A stretch of 64,000 nt of DNA. It comes from Torreya grandis. Lineage: Eukaryota > Streptophyta > Pinopsida > Cupressales > Taxaceae. The notes beneath the pieces are model-generated. The model worked only from the letters and a program-made list of their open reading frames with translations, searched no databases and was not told where the DNA came from. The translations under genes were made by a program, and so were the position numbers. How positions within the stretch are numbered: position 1 is the stretch's first letter; every line of letters starts with the position of its first letter. Positions 23,316-32,570 of this stretch are shown in pieces. The stretch is from NCBI GenBank assembly GCA_037957365.1, contig JARHVA010000639.1, positions 3,336,001 to 3,400,000 on the forward strand, in the 5' to 3' direction.

Positions 23316-23738
23316 TGATAACAATTGGGGAAAATTATGTAATGAATCAACTCATGTAAATGAATAAAGAAGAGCTGAACACAGTGGATTATTTCAACAC
23401 AAATATTCTTCACTCTTCTTTATTCTCTAAATTAATCTTCACGCTTTAATAAAAACAATCATTTGGGACCATACAAATATATAGGAATATTATTCCTATA
23501 ACTTTTCTAATATTCTCACCCAAATATTATAAATAAGAAAACCTATTATGATATATTGTTATAACAAATAACAATATATCTCAACAATATAATATTCTAA
23601 TGTAATACAAACTTATTATATTAATCATACGATTATAACCGCGATGTAACTATTATTTACCTCTCGGTAAATCAACCAGTTACTATTTACCTTTTAGTAA
23701 ATACCAAAACTAACATGATGTAAAAGCTATTCCTAACA
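23316..23738 (-). repeat. copia-2 5' LTR
   Basis: 423 bases, with termini TGTTAGG...TTATCA on the minus strand. Target duplication ACACA follows at 23739-23743. Confidence 0.9.
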
Positions 23739-23982
23739 ACACAATTTTTCTAAATGTTAAAATTTAACAAGATCAATAATTTAAAATTAACATATATTTT
23801 TATTTTCATATTTTTAGAGTCCAAGAAGCTTCAGGAAAAAGGGAAAGAAGGTTATAGATTAAATCAATAAAAAAATAAAACATATATTGATGTTTTAAAA
23901 TGGAAGCAAAGAAGAGAGAGCACACAAGCATAAGGTTTGTTTTTATTTTGCTAATTTTTGGAAGAAATTTAACATTATTCCT

Positions 23983-23987
23983 AGATA
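23983..23987 (+). repeat. Target site duplication AGATA, left copy of gypsy-L inverted element
   Basis: AGATA precedes TGATCCGAG and recurs at 25533-25537 after CTCGGATCA. Confidence 0.85.
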
Positions 23988-24257
23988 TGATCCGAGCAAC
24001 ATTCTAGGTGACAATTGTTGTGATGGTTCTACTCCAATTGGTGGCATAACTTTTGAGAGCCATAACTTTTACACCATAGCTCCGTTTGACTCCCCATTTG
24101 AACCGTTGGAAAGCTAAGAATGAGAAGAACACAATGAGATGACATTAAGATCAATATCTACAATATATTCTTCATCATTTTCAACTACAAGCTGTGTATG
24201 AGGTAGAGTAGTAGATGTTGAGGATTGTGACTCAAAAAGCAGGGACTTGATGGCTCG

Positions 24258-24299
24258 ACATTCTTCTTTGCAGTGAGTTCCAGATTTGTGATAATCACA
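24258..24299 (-). other. Zinc knuckle of gypsy-L gag (C-X2-H-X4-H-X4-C)
   Basis: The minus strand reads CDYHKSGTHCKEEC. Cys, His, His and Cys are spaced like a CCHC gag zinc knuckle with the second Cys replaced by His. The codon just before it is a stop (TGA, likely from TGG). In the plus copy near 30140 the same motif is destroyed (WYDYTKIEL). Confidence 0.7.
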
Positions 24300-24584
24300 T
24301 CACTTCCCAATATTTCTTTCATTTTTCTTCCAATTTTGGCCTTGTGTTTGACCTTCTTTGTCACTTTTCCATTTTGAAGGCTGACTCTTTGTATTCATTC
24401 TTCCATACTTCTACTCAATCTTCACTATGAACTTGTACACCTCACCAAGGGTTTCCAGATTGAATAGTTCGATTTCTCCCTGTATGTACCATTGTAGTCG
24501 ACCATGATATTTGAGAAACTTGTGTTTCTCACTTTCTTGGATGCCCAATCTCGCAAATAGAGAATGAAAAATATCAATGTAATG

Positions 24585-24914
24585 TTAAACAGATTGTTCC
24601 TTACCTTGGCAAAGTTGTTGCCACTCTATATATAGATCATCATATGCTCCAATAGAGTAGTATTCCTCCTTTATGGCTTCTATGAAATCATCATAGGTAG
24701 GTTCTACCTCAACGCCAATATCATCCATACTAAATATCTTTTTGTACACTTCCCACCAATTTTTAATAGGCAATAATGCTTTTAAAAGAGCAAAAGTGAT
24801 CTTCTTTTTATTGGTGAATTTATTTATAGAAAAATAAGATGAAAATTGATTTAACCAATTTTCTACTACATCATAAATTATTTTGCCTTCAAATGTATGG
24901 ATATCAAAATTCAC
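24585..24914 (-). pseudogene. gypsy-L gag fragment
   Basis: A 109-codon open frame starting MNFDIHTFEGKI, with VENWLNQFSSYFSINKFTN and NWWEVYKK. It is the same protein as the plus-strand gag at 29416-29830. It resembles the retrotransposon gag family, which forms the particle shell. The frame ends at a stop near 24585, and more gag sequence continues in other frames to the zinc knuckle. No intact protein remains. Confidence 0.85.
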
Positions 24915-25599
24915 CTAAACTTTGAAGGGTGTTGAGGCACTGAAAGGATGTGGGGTTGCAAATGAGGAGTCAGAATTTTCCATCAAAATTTATTGGAGGT
25001 GAATTGTTGTATCATCTATGCTTGTTATTACTAGAGGGCATCATTCACCATTTCCTTGAAAGGATTGGATGTCTTGGTGTTGTCTGCCATTTGAAGTCAT
25101 TTAGAGCGAATAGGTGGATAGTCTGCCTCTGAGAAGAGATGTTTGATTTCCATTTTGGGTTACATCTTCATTTATAAATGTTTTGAAGGTAGGAGGAAGA
25201 TGTGGAAGGTCAAAAATCTTGAGGGAGATATAGTGGTTCAACTTCCATGATTTACAACAACACAAAATTTGAGGAATTACTATTTTTAGAAACTTACTAT
25301 TTTTAGTACTAAAATTAAAATTTGGGGCACTTCCATTAGAATTTTTGAGATAAAAATCCATTGAGAAAATATCTATGCCATCTTATCGTGTTCTCCTCAT
25401 TCTTAGCTTTCCAATGGTTCAAACGGGGAGTCAAACGGAGCTATGGTGCAAAAGTTATGGCTCTTGGAAGTTCTGCCACCAATTGGGGTAGAACCATCAC
25501 CCGAATTGTGGCCTAGAATGTTGCTCGGATCAAGATAAATTTTAATCTAATGGCATTGAGATCTATTGACTTAAAAATATTTTGTTATTTTTGTGATGA

Positions 25600-27147
25600 C
25601 ACATTATAAGAAGGTGGTTTCCCAGATCTGAACTCCTATTGATTTTATAGAAAGTATCAATAACACCATTAGTGGTAAACATGTTTATCCACTTTCTCCT
25701 AATTTGTTTGGTCTTTAGATGAATTAGAGGAAGCATTACAACTTCAGGGAATAAAAGTGATAGATGTATTCTTTATGATATAATCATTACTATTTTATTA
25801 TTTTTTGATGACATTAATCTCATTTTACATACTTATTTAGGCTTACAAAGACATCTGGACAAGCTAAGTTCATTTTGTGATACTCATGGTCTATGTAAGT
25901 GAACTTTAGCAAAATAAAGGTCATAGTTTTCAACACAAATAAACAAAAAACATATAAAATTAATCTCATTTACAAAGAAAGATTGGTTGAATTAGTTTTA
26001 TCCTATGCTTACCTCATTGTGCCTTTAAAAACACCTCCCTTCAATATGCTCAATATTGTAGAGGAGAGAATATAGAAGTGGTATGTTGCACTTGCTACAC
26101 TTGAGAGACAATGTTTCCAACTTTAGATTTAGGATGCCACATAAAAATTGCATGTGTTCCAAACTTTAGTGGCATCATCATTATTGTATGGTTGTGACAT
26201 TTGGGGACCTAGAACTAGTATTACTAATTGGGATTGGGTTGATAAAGTTCTTATTCCCATGATATCCTAAAACATGCAATAAAAATGGCTAGTTCCACAT
26301 GTAATTATTTTTATTGAATTTTCCATCCATTGCTTTCGTATATGAGTTGTTTTCCATTAGTGATGTTGCTTCACAAATCAAGATGTATAACAAATACAAT
26401 AATTGAGCATAGTGTATATCCATTAAAGGTTCTTCAATCATCTATAAAGTAATGTGAACAAGGGAAGAAGAACACTTAGTATGTGCACATAAGTCTTTCC
26501 TAAAATGAATTGGAATTGATATTAATCATACATGTCCTAATATCTTTTCCATTAATGCTCCCTACATATTGAAAAGAGATATTCATTGAGCCATCATGGA
26601 TGAGAACTAAAAAACCCAAATAAAATCAACTTCAACAGAACCATCATAACCATTGTTAACAAAAATGCATCACTATTTGTAGTACTATCTTCAAATAGAA
26701 GATGGATTTATCATTACTTCCAAATACCCCAAGGTCTCTTTTGATTTAAGGTTTCCTTTTGATCAATTGCAAGTATGTTCTCATTAGTTTTGTAAGGAGA
26801 TAGAGCACTTTCTTATGTGACATCAACATATATATAAAATTTACAATAATGACCCTGAATCAAATAAGCATTTTGTATTTTGATGTCCAATATATTATGA
26901 GATCTGTGGTAAGTTTTACATCTTTAGAGGAAATCAAGGCTCTTTGAAAGATCTTATTCATTATGAGAATAAAATATGTATAACTCTATTCATGACAGAG
27001 ATTACCCAAGGCAAAGATAGCCTCCTCAAAAATTGTTAGTACAAATTTATATTTCATAGTTCAACTTTGCTCATTTCTTCAAAATCAATTTCAAAAGCAT
27101 AAATAAACCCATTGTTCTTTTCAACAATCACAAATTGAAAAAAAAAA
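25600..27147 (+). pseudogene. LINE 3' part: reverse transcriptase C-terminal region to A-run
   Basis: With frame changes the plus strand reads a non-LTR reverse transcriptase from about 25680 (HVYPLSPNLFGL-like). It continues with LLFFDDIN (normally FADD) at 25800, LQRHLDKLSSFCDTHGL at 25840, KIKVIVFNTNKQKTYKI at 25910, and LVASSLLYGCDIWGP at 26165. A C-terminal segment FCPIYYEI...GNQGSLKDLI follows near 26890. An A-run (27138-27147) may be its tail. It is 5'-truncated and carries many stops. Its class appears to match the RT start fragment at 17520-17880. Confidence 0.85.
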
Positions 27148-27211
27148 TCTTAATAACATAATTCTTATATTTATTTATTTTTCTTTTTCAGGTTCGCATT
27201 TGAAACGGACT

Positions 27212-27217
27212 TTTATT
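27212..27217 (-). terminator. AATAAA polyadenylation signal of the glucanase gene
   Basis: The minus strand reads AATAAA 24 bases downstream of the glucanase stop codon. The spacing is short for a plant 3' UTR but possible. It may also be coincidence in AT-rich DNA. Confidence 0.45.
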
Positions 27218-28020
27218 GCCGTCATATTAACCTGTTATGGTTACCATTCGACAATTAGATATATACACACAACTTTAGCATTAACATTGACATTGACAGA
27301 GTAGACAGGCTGCTGGTTAGGGTAGAAAAGCCCAAAATGCTTTTCCGTCTCATCGCCTGCCTTCAAATTTTCGTTAAAAAGAGAGAAGATGTAAGTCTCG
27401 ATGCTTCTTCCTGGCCTTTTTGGCGTCCCTGCATTAGACAATACATGTTTGATGAGATTTTTGTTATAAGTCTGGGCATTTTCAATGGTTGCCACATCAT
27501 TGCCCTCAGACGGCCATCCGCTTTCAGTAATCACAATTGGCAGGTTCGAATGTCCCAAGGATTCCATGGCGGAAAGGAGGGCATCAACCATGGCATCAAA
27601 CAAGTTGGTGTAGCTCAGATCTCCGTCTGTGACGACAGGGGTTGTGGACCTAAACAAAGCATAATCTAGACTAATGGAAGCCCTGTTTGAGTCGTAGCTA
27701 AAATAGGGGTAGACGTTGGCCATGAAAGGAGAGGCATGGTCTTGAAGAAATTGCAGAATTGAACTCATGGTGTCATTCACTTCGTCACTGAAAGTTCCCA
27801 CTGATGGAGGGAAGGATGTGCCTATGACGGTGGTGGCGTGTACGGTGGAGACCTTGATGTTGAGTAGATTGGCGTTCTCAAGTGCCGTCTGAATGTTGCG
27901 CATGGCAGGAATAAGATAGGATGCGTACCGTGCGTTGCCTGACATTCCCAACACTTCGTTGCCGACAGCAATGTATTTGATTTTGGTGGCAGGATAGAAG
28001 GACTTAATGTTGTCCTTAAC

Positions 28021-28023
28021 CTA
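28021..28023 (-). other. Premature TAG stop in the glucanase gene
   Basis: The minus-strand codon TAG sits between AACGGG and GTTAAGGAC, where family members have TGG (Trp). A single G-to-A change explains it. The reading frame is otherwise open on both sides for the rest of exon 2. Confidence 0.92.
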
Positions 28024-28335
28024 CCCGTTGGCTGAATCCTGGTCACTGGCTATGCCCTGCAATTCGCTGTTGTCGACTCCTACAATTAGGTCGATTCCAG
28101 AGTTCCCAAAGGCTTTCAGTGCATTGCGGTTTGCTTCGAAAATTCTCGTCTTCCCGATGTTGTTGGCCTTCATCAAATTTACCACATCTCCTGCGCTTGG
28201 TAAATTGTCACCAACCATTCCGTAGTTGACTCCTATTTGCTCAGAATCTGCACAGGGAACAAATCGAAATGAGAATTAGAAACATTGAATAACAGGCTGC
28301 TTCCGTCATCTGACATATAAAAGTGGAGGTGTAAA

Positions 28336-28456
28336 AGATGACCACAATACACTGATATTTAATTTACCTCCATGGAATGAGTTACAGAAGATGACAACAA
28401 TACACTGATATTTAATTTACCTCCATGGAATGAGTTGCAGAAGATGACCACAATAC
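28336..28456 (-). repeat. 53-base tandem duplication covering the exon 1 donor site
   Basis: 28336-28388 and 28389-28441 are two copies of a 53-base unit, with a third partial copy of about 15 bases after them. Each full copy contains the exon 1 end and the donor CATGGAG|GTAAAT. The donor at 28420/28421 keeps the frame into exon 2. The copy at about 28367/28368 would add 53 bases and break the frame. Confidence 0.92.
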
Positions 28457-28557
28457 AAAGAACTAGCACAGAATTCATGGGCGCCATAACAATTTTGGTC
28501 CCGAGGAGAGACGTTAGCTGTGGGGGTGTGTAGAGATGTAGAAATGATCAAAGCTAT

Positions 28558-28662
28558 ACGCAAAGATGCAAAGTCAGCATGCCGTGTTAGACCTGCAAAG
28601 ATTGAAAGTCATATTGCCGTGGAAGACTGAAAGTCATATTGCCGTGGTAGCCCTCCAAAGAT
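28558..28662. repeat. 35-base minisatellite, left part
   Basis: Three to four units of the same repeat as 32105-32570 (GACCTGCAAAGATTCAAAGTC-like, with GCCGTGG between) lie upstream of the glucanase gene. They are cut off by the gypsy-L insertion. One unit is shortened. Confidence 0.85.
28658..28662 (+). repeat. Target site duplication AAGAT, left copy of gypsy-L
   Basis: AAGAT before TGATCC is repeated at 32100-32104 after GGATCA. It is part of the minisatellite unit. Confidence 0.88.
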
Positions 28663-29177
28663 TGATCCGGGGAACAATTCAGGTGACAATTCGGGTGACA
28701 ATTCCACTCTAATTGATGACAGAATTTCCGGGAGTCATATCTTTTGCATTATTTTTTCAATTGACTCACCGTTTGAACCATTGGAAAGCTAAGAACGAGG
28801 AGAATGCAATGAGATGGCATGGAGCTTTGCTAGATGAAGTTTGACCCCTAAAAACCCAACAGAAGTGCCACAAATTTCAATTTTAGTAGTGCAGTCTAAA
28901 AATAGTAATTCCTCGAATTTTGTATTGTTTTGAATTATGAAAGTCGAACCACTTAATCTCCCTCAAGATTGGTGACCTTCCATATCCTCCCTTGCTTTCA
29001 AAATGCGTATAAATGAAGATGTAACCCAAAATGGAAAATCAGACATATCTTCCCAAAGATAAGCATATAGTTATATTGCGATCTTGAGTAATAAAATTCT
29101 TTTTTCAGAGAATTCATTATTACTGTATTTTTTTTTCTTGAAATATTTATCAACCAAAATTTTTGAGTTTTAGATCA
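28663..29177 (+). repeat. gypsy-L 5' LTR
   Basis: 515 bases, TGATCCGGGG to TTAGATCA. The end part with CTTGAGTAATAAAAT...CAGAGAATTCATTATTAC is shared with the 3' LTR and with the solo LTR at 49951. Confidence 0.9.
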
Positions 29178-29415
29178 GTAGCATTAGAGTGGTTTGTCTT
29201 GAGAGTGTATGATCCCGAGGATGAGGTCAGGTTACAAGAAGCTTGGGTGGAAAACAACAAAGCTTCCAAATTATCCACCTATTCGCTCTAAACGACTTCA
29301 AATGGCAGATGACACCGAGACATCCGATCCTTTCAAGGAAATAGTGAATGAAGCCCTCCAATGGCAACAAGCACAGATGCTGCAATAATTTGCCCAAATT
29401 TTTTGACAACTCTCG

Positions 29416-29830
29416 ATGAAAAATTATGGCTCCTCAACTGTACTTCCTGGCTCCTCATCCATGGAATGCCCTTTCAATGCCCCAACACCCTTCAAGGTTC
29501 AGGTGAATTTTGATATTCTTACATTTGAAATCGAAATCAATATTGATGCAGTAGAAAATTGGTTAGATCAATTGTCTTCCTGCTTCTTTGTAAATAAATT
29601 CACTGATAGAGAAAATATCACTTTTACTCTTTTGAAAGCATCATTGCCCATGAAAAACTGGTGGGAAGTGTACAAAAAGAGGTTCAGTATAGATGACATT
29701 GGCCTTGAGGTGGAACCTACATAGGATGATTTCGTGGAAGCGGTAAAAGAAGAATACTGTCCCATTGGAGTATATGATGATCTATACATACAATGGCAAC
29801 AACTTCACCAAGGTAAGGACCAATCTATTT
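29416..29830 (+). pseudogene. gypsy-L gag
   Basis: The frame begins MKNYGSSTVLPG. It includes PFKVQVNFDILTFE, VENWLDQLSSCFFVNKFTD and MKNWWEVYKKRFS. A TAG then interrupts at 29722, and the reading goes on as DDFVEAVKEEYCPIG to a stop near 29830. It matches the minus-strand frame at 24585-24914. The later gag part to about 30350, including the zinc knuckle, is frameshifted and mutated. Confidence 0.87.
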
Positions 29831-30382
29831 AAGATTACACATACATTTTTCATTCTTTATCTACAAGATTGGGCATCCAAGAAAGTTAGAAACATAAGAC
29901 TCTCAAATATCATGGTGGAATACAATGGTACATACGGAGGGAAATAAAACTCTTCAATTTGGAAACTCTCAGTGAGGCATACAAGTTTGTAGTGAAGATT
30001 GAGCAAAAGTATGGCAGAAAGAATACGAAGAGTTAGCCCTCAAAATAGAAAAGTGACAAGGTCAAATAAGAGGCCAAAATTGGAAGAAAAAAGAGTTTCG
30101 AGATAAGAAACCCCAGAAGAGAAAAGTTAAAAAATGGTATGATTACACAAAAATAGAACTCACTCCAAATAAGAATGTTGAGTCATCAAGTCACTACTTT
30201 TTGAGTCACAATACTCGACATCTAGTACTCTCTCTCATACCCAACCTACAGTCAAAGAGGACGAAGAAGAAATTATAGATGTTGAGCCCGATACCATCGT
30301 CATTTCATCATAGACTTGTGAGGAAAGGCCAAATGACAAGAAAAGAGTGTTTTACTCCAAATTATAGGTAAAAGGTAAGCCT

Positions 30383-30619
30383 TTGCATTTCATTCTTGAT
30401 AGTGGGAGTCAAAAGAATTTAATCTCTGCTAAAGTTGTGAAAAGTCTAAATATATCCATGAAGCCTCATCTAAAGCCATACAGTATTGGATGGTTGAGCC
30501 CAAAGAGAGACCTTCATGTCACCCATCAGTGTCCTCTTTCATATGCAATAAAACCTTTCCAAGATAAAGTCTTGTGTGATGTGGCCAATATAGATATTTG
30601 TGATGTACTCCTTGATTAG
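30383..30619 (+). pseudogene. gypsy-L aspartic protease
   Basis: Frame with HFILDSGSQKNLISAKVV: the D-S-G catalytic triplet of a retropepsin is intact, followed by the usual hydrophobic second half (ANIDICDVLLD). It ends at TAG in place of the codon after D, where the family has D-x-P/W. It cleaves the Gag-Pol polyprotein in active elements. The next frame (30626-30859, MYEQHGISES...) is its continuation into the protease-RT linker. Confidence 0.85.
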
Positions 30620-30939
30620 CCATTCATGTATGAGCAACATGGCATCTCTGAATCACAAACTCGAAGAATCGCCCTCACTCTTGGAACACAATGCTACAGG
30701 GTATCAGAGGTACCACCTCCCACATCTATCTCCCTGATTAGTGCCAAGCAATGTAAAAGATTAGTGGAGAAGACAAAACAATTCGTTTTCATGGTGGTCA
30801 AACCACAAAATTTCAAGAAGGTTGATGTTACAGTCCTAATTACACAATCAACACAATAGAAGCAAATAGGATGAATCACAAGAGAATATGATGACTTATT
30901 CAAGTCACCTATAGGAGTTCCATTGCATTCCTAAGTAAA

Positions 30940-31605
30940 ACATTCTATCAATTTGATCCCAAGATCAACTTTGCCTAACAATCATGTGTATCATAGATCA
31001 GTTTTGGAGAATGATGAGATAAAAAGATAGATTCAAGAATTGATCCAAAAGGGTCACATCAAGCCAAGCTCGTCACCCTATGGCAGCCCAATTATCTTCG
31101 CACCAAATAAAGATGGAACATGGAGGCTTTGCATTGACTATCGAGCCTTGAATAAAATCACTATGAAGAATCACTACCCTCTCCCTAGGATTGATGACCT
31201 GCTGGACCAAAATTGATCTCAAATCTGGGTATCACCAAATTTCCATCGATCCCACCAATGTCTGAAAGACTACATTCAAATCTAAGGAGGGGATCTTTGA
31301 ATGGTTGGTTATGCCTTTCAACTTAACTAACGCTCCTACAACCTTCATGAGGATAATGGATGAGATCCTATGACCCTTCACTAACTCATTCATGGTTGTC
31401 TACCTGGATGATATACTCATCTATAGCAGAACATGGGAGGAACATCTGCAACATGTTTGTAAGGTTCTTCAAACTCTTCAGGAGCATGAGTTGTATGTAA
31501 ATCTTGAAAAATGTACATTTAGAATGACAACAATTCAATACCTTAGGTACATTATGAATGAGGAAGGGGTCCATATTGATCAAAAAAAGATTTACATACA
31601 ATGGA
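30940..31605 (+). pseudogene. gypsy-L reverse transcriptase, first half, then deletion
   Basis: Readable pieces are [20 protein letters not shown] and [13 protein letters not shown] near 31040-31160, [13 protein letters not shown], a frameshifted part, and FMVVYLDDILIYSRTWEEHL at 31390. The last includes the YLDD catalytic box. It is followed by CTFRMTTIQYL, and the sequence is cut near 31605 by the junction to the 3' LTR. No thumb, RNase H or integrase remains. Confidence 0.9.
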
Positions 31606-31610
31606 TTTAC

Positions 31611-32099
31611 ATTGATAACGGAACTTCTGAAAGCCATAAATTTTGCATTGTAGCTCCAATTGACTCATCGTTTGAAAAATTGGAAAGCTAAGAATGAGGA
31701 GAATGTAGTGATATGGAATTAATATTTTCTCAATGAAATTTGACCCCTAAAAATCCAATGGAAGTACCTCAAATTTTAATTTTAGTAGTGCAGTCTTAAA
31801 ATAGTAAGTTTCTAAAAATAGTAATTTCTTGAATTCTATATTGTTTTGAATCTTGGAATTCAAACCACTTAATATCCATTGATATTAGTGACCATCCACA
31901 TCTGACCTCTTCTTTCAAAATATGTATAAATTAATATGTAACCCAAAATGGAAAATCATACATCTCTTCCCAGAGATAAGCATATAGTTGTATTGCGATC
32001 TTGAGTAATAAAACATCTCTTCTCAGAGAATTCATTATTACTATGTTATTTCTATGTTCTTGAAATATTTATCAACCAAAACTTCTGAGTTTTGGATCA
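31611..32099 (+). repeat. gypsy-L 3' LTR, missing its first ~49 bases
   Basis: Aligns with 28712-29177 from ATTGATAACGG to GGATCA. It has a short extra segment AGTTTCTAAAAATAGTAA. The missing U3 edge is the right side of the internal deletion. Confidence 0.9.
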
Positions 32100-32104
32100 A
32101 AGAT

Positions 32105-32570
32105 TCAAATTCATACTACTGTGGTAGACCTGCAAAGATTCAAAGTCATATTTCCTTGGAAGACCTGCAAAGATTCAAAGTCATATTGCTGTGGAAGACC
32201 TACAAGTATTCGAAGTCATAATGTCTTAGTAGACTTGAAAATATTCAAAAGTCATATTAATATGAAGACCTCCAAATATTCAAAGTCATAATGTTATGGT
32301 AGAGCTTCAAAGACTTAAAGCCACATCGTTGTGAAAGACATGCAAAGATTCAAAGTCATAATGTCATGGTAAACCTGCAATGATTTAAAGTGATATTACT
32401 ATGAAGACCTACAAAGATACAGAGTCATAATGTCATGGTAGACATGTAAAGACCAAAGTCACATCATCATGAAAGACCTGTAAAAATTCAAAATCATATT
32501 GCTGTCACATAATGTTGTGGTAGACCTGCAAAGATTCAAGGTCATATTGTCATAAAAGACCTACAATTAC
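32105..32570. repeat. 35-base minisatellite, right part
   Basis: About 13 degenerate units of 34-36 bases with consensus near GATTCAAAGTCATATTGCTG then TGGAAGACCTGCAAA. Together with 28558-28662 it formed one array beside the glucanase promoter before gypsy-L entered. There is no open frame across units. Confidence 0.9.

Larger units (their letters stand above)
20852..23738 (-). mobile_element. Non-autonomous copia-like element, minus strand (copia-2)
   Basis: A 2.89-kb element read on the minus strand. The 5' LTR is at 23316-23738, primer site TGGTATCAGAGC at 23314-23303, internal 21277-23315, purine tract ATGGGAGGAA next to 21276, and the 3' LTR at 20852-21276. Target duplication is ACACA. 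The 2.0-kb internal region has no gag or pol I can recognise, so it must use proteins of another element. The same family type recurs at the copia-3 LTRs and at 63453-63831, where the internal flank (TAGTTTTTACAT, then AAAACATTCACACTCTTATC) is nearly the same. Confidence 0.92.
23988..25532 (-). mobile_element. Rearranged gypsy-L insertion with U3 ends facing outward on both sides
   Basis: The left edge (23988 to about 24150) is the start of the LTR U3 in plus orientation. The right edge (25532 back to about 25130) is the same U3 start in minus orientation. Between them lie the leader and gag on the minus strand. A normal element has U3 at one edge and U5 at the other. Here both outer ends are TGATCCGAG, and exact 5-bp target duplications (AGATA) flank the whole. 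The minus-strand LTR also lacks its last part and the primer site: U3/R sequence joins directly to the leader near 25130. This is a defective derivative of the family seen intact-ended at 28663-32099. Confidence 0.85.
27241..28487 (-). pseudogene. GH17 endo-beta-1,3-glucanase, two exons, one in-frame stop
   Basis: The intact family cuts beta-1,3-glucans; secreted members act in defence and cell-wall turnover. Exon 1 is 28421-28487 (signal peptide, MAPMNSVLVLCIVVIF...). The intron is 28248-28420 (GT...AG, phase 1), the usual place in this family. Exon 2 is 27241-28247. The joined frame would be 357 residues. It shows IGVNYGM at the mature start, the acid/base glutamate in VGNEV (about E120), the nucleophile in ITESGWPS (about E264), then IFSLFNENLK and FGLFYPN. 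At 28021-28023 codon 98 is TAG, where the family has Trp (NG-W-V-K-D-N), so any product would stop before both catalytic residues. No other damage is seen. The C-terminal tail is slightly long (VNVNVNA...). The upstream region is cut about 70-175 bases from the ATG by a minisatellite and a gypsy insertion. Confidence 0.93.
28663..32099 (+). mobile_element. Internally deleted Ty3/gypsy element (gypsy-L)
   Basis: The 5' LTR is 28663-29177 (TGATCC...GGATCA-type ends). A decayed primer site TAGCATTAGAGT at 29179-29190 has four transitions from TGGTATCAGAGC. Gag, protease and the first half of RT follow. Then a deletion joins RT near 31605 straight to the 3' LTR at 31611, about 49 bases inside its start. 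The rest of RT, RNase H, integrase, polypurine tract and U3 edge are therefore gone. Target duplication AAGAT shows the outer ends are original. The family also occurs at 23988-25532 and as a solo LTR at 49951-50497. Confidence 0.92.

Noticed and set aside
27337..27669. 110-codon plus-strand open frame
   Set aside because: It lies exactly antisense to the conserved part of glucanase exon 2, so it is a shadow of that gene.
32105..32570. CRISPR-like appearance of regularly spaced repeats
   Set aside because: The units are head-to-tail degenerate copies without unique spacers, in a plant nuclear context. It is a minisatellite.
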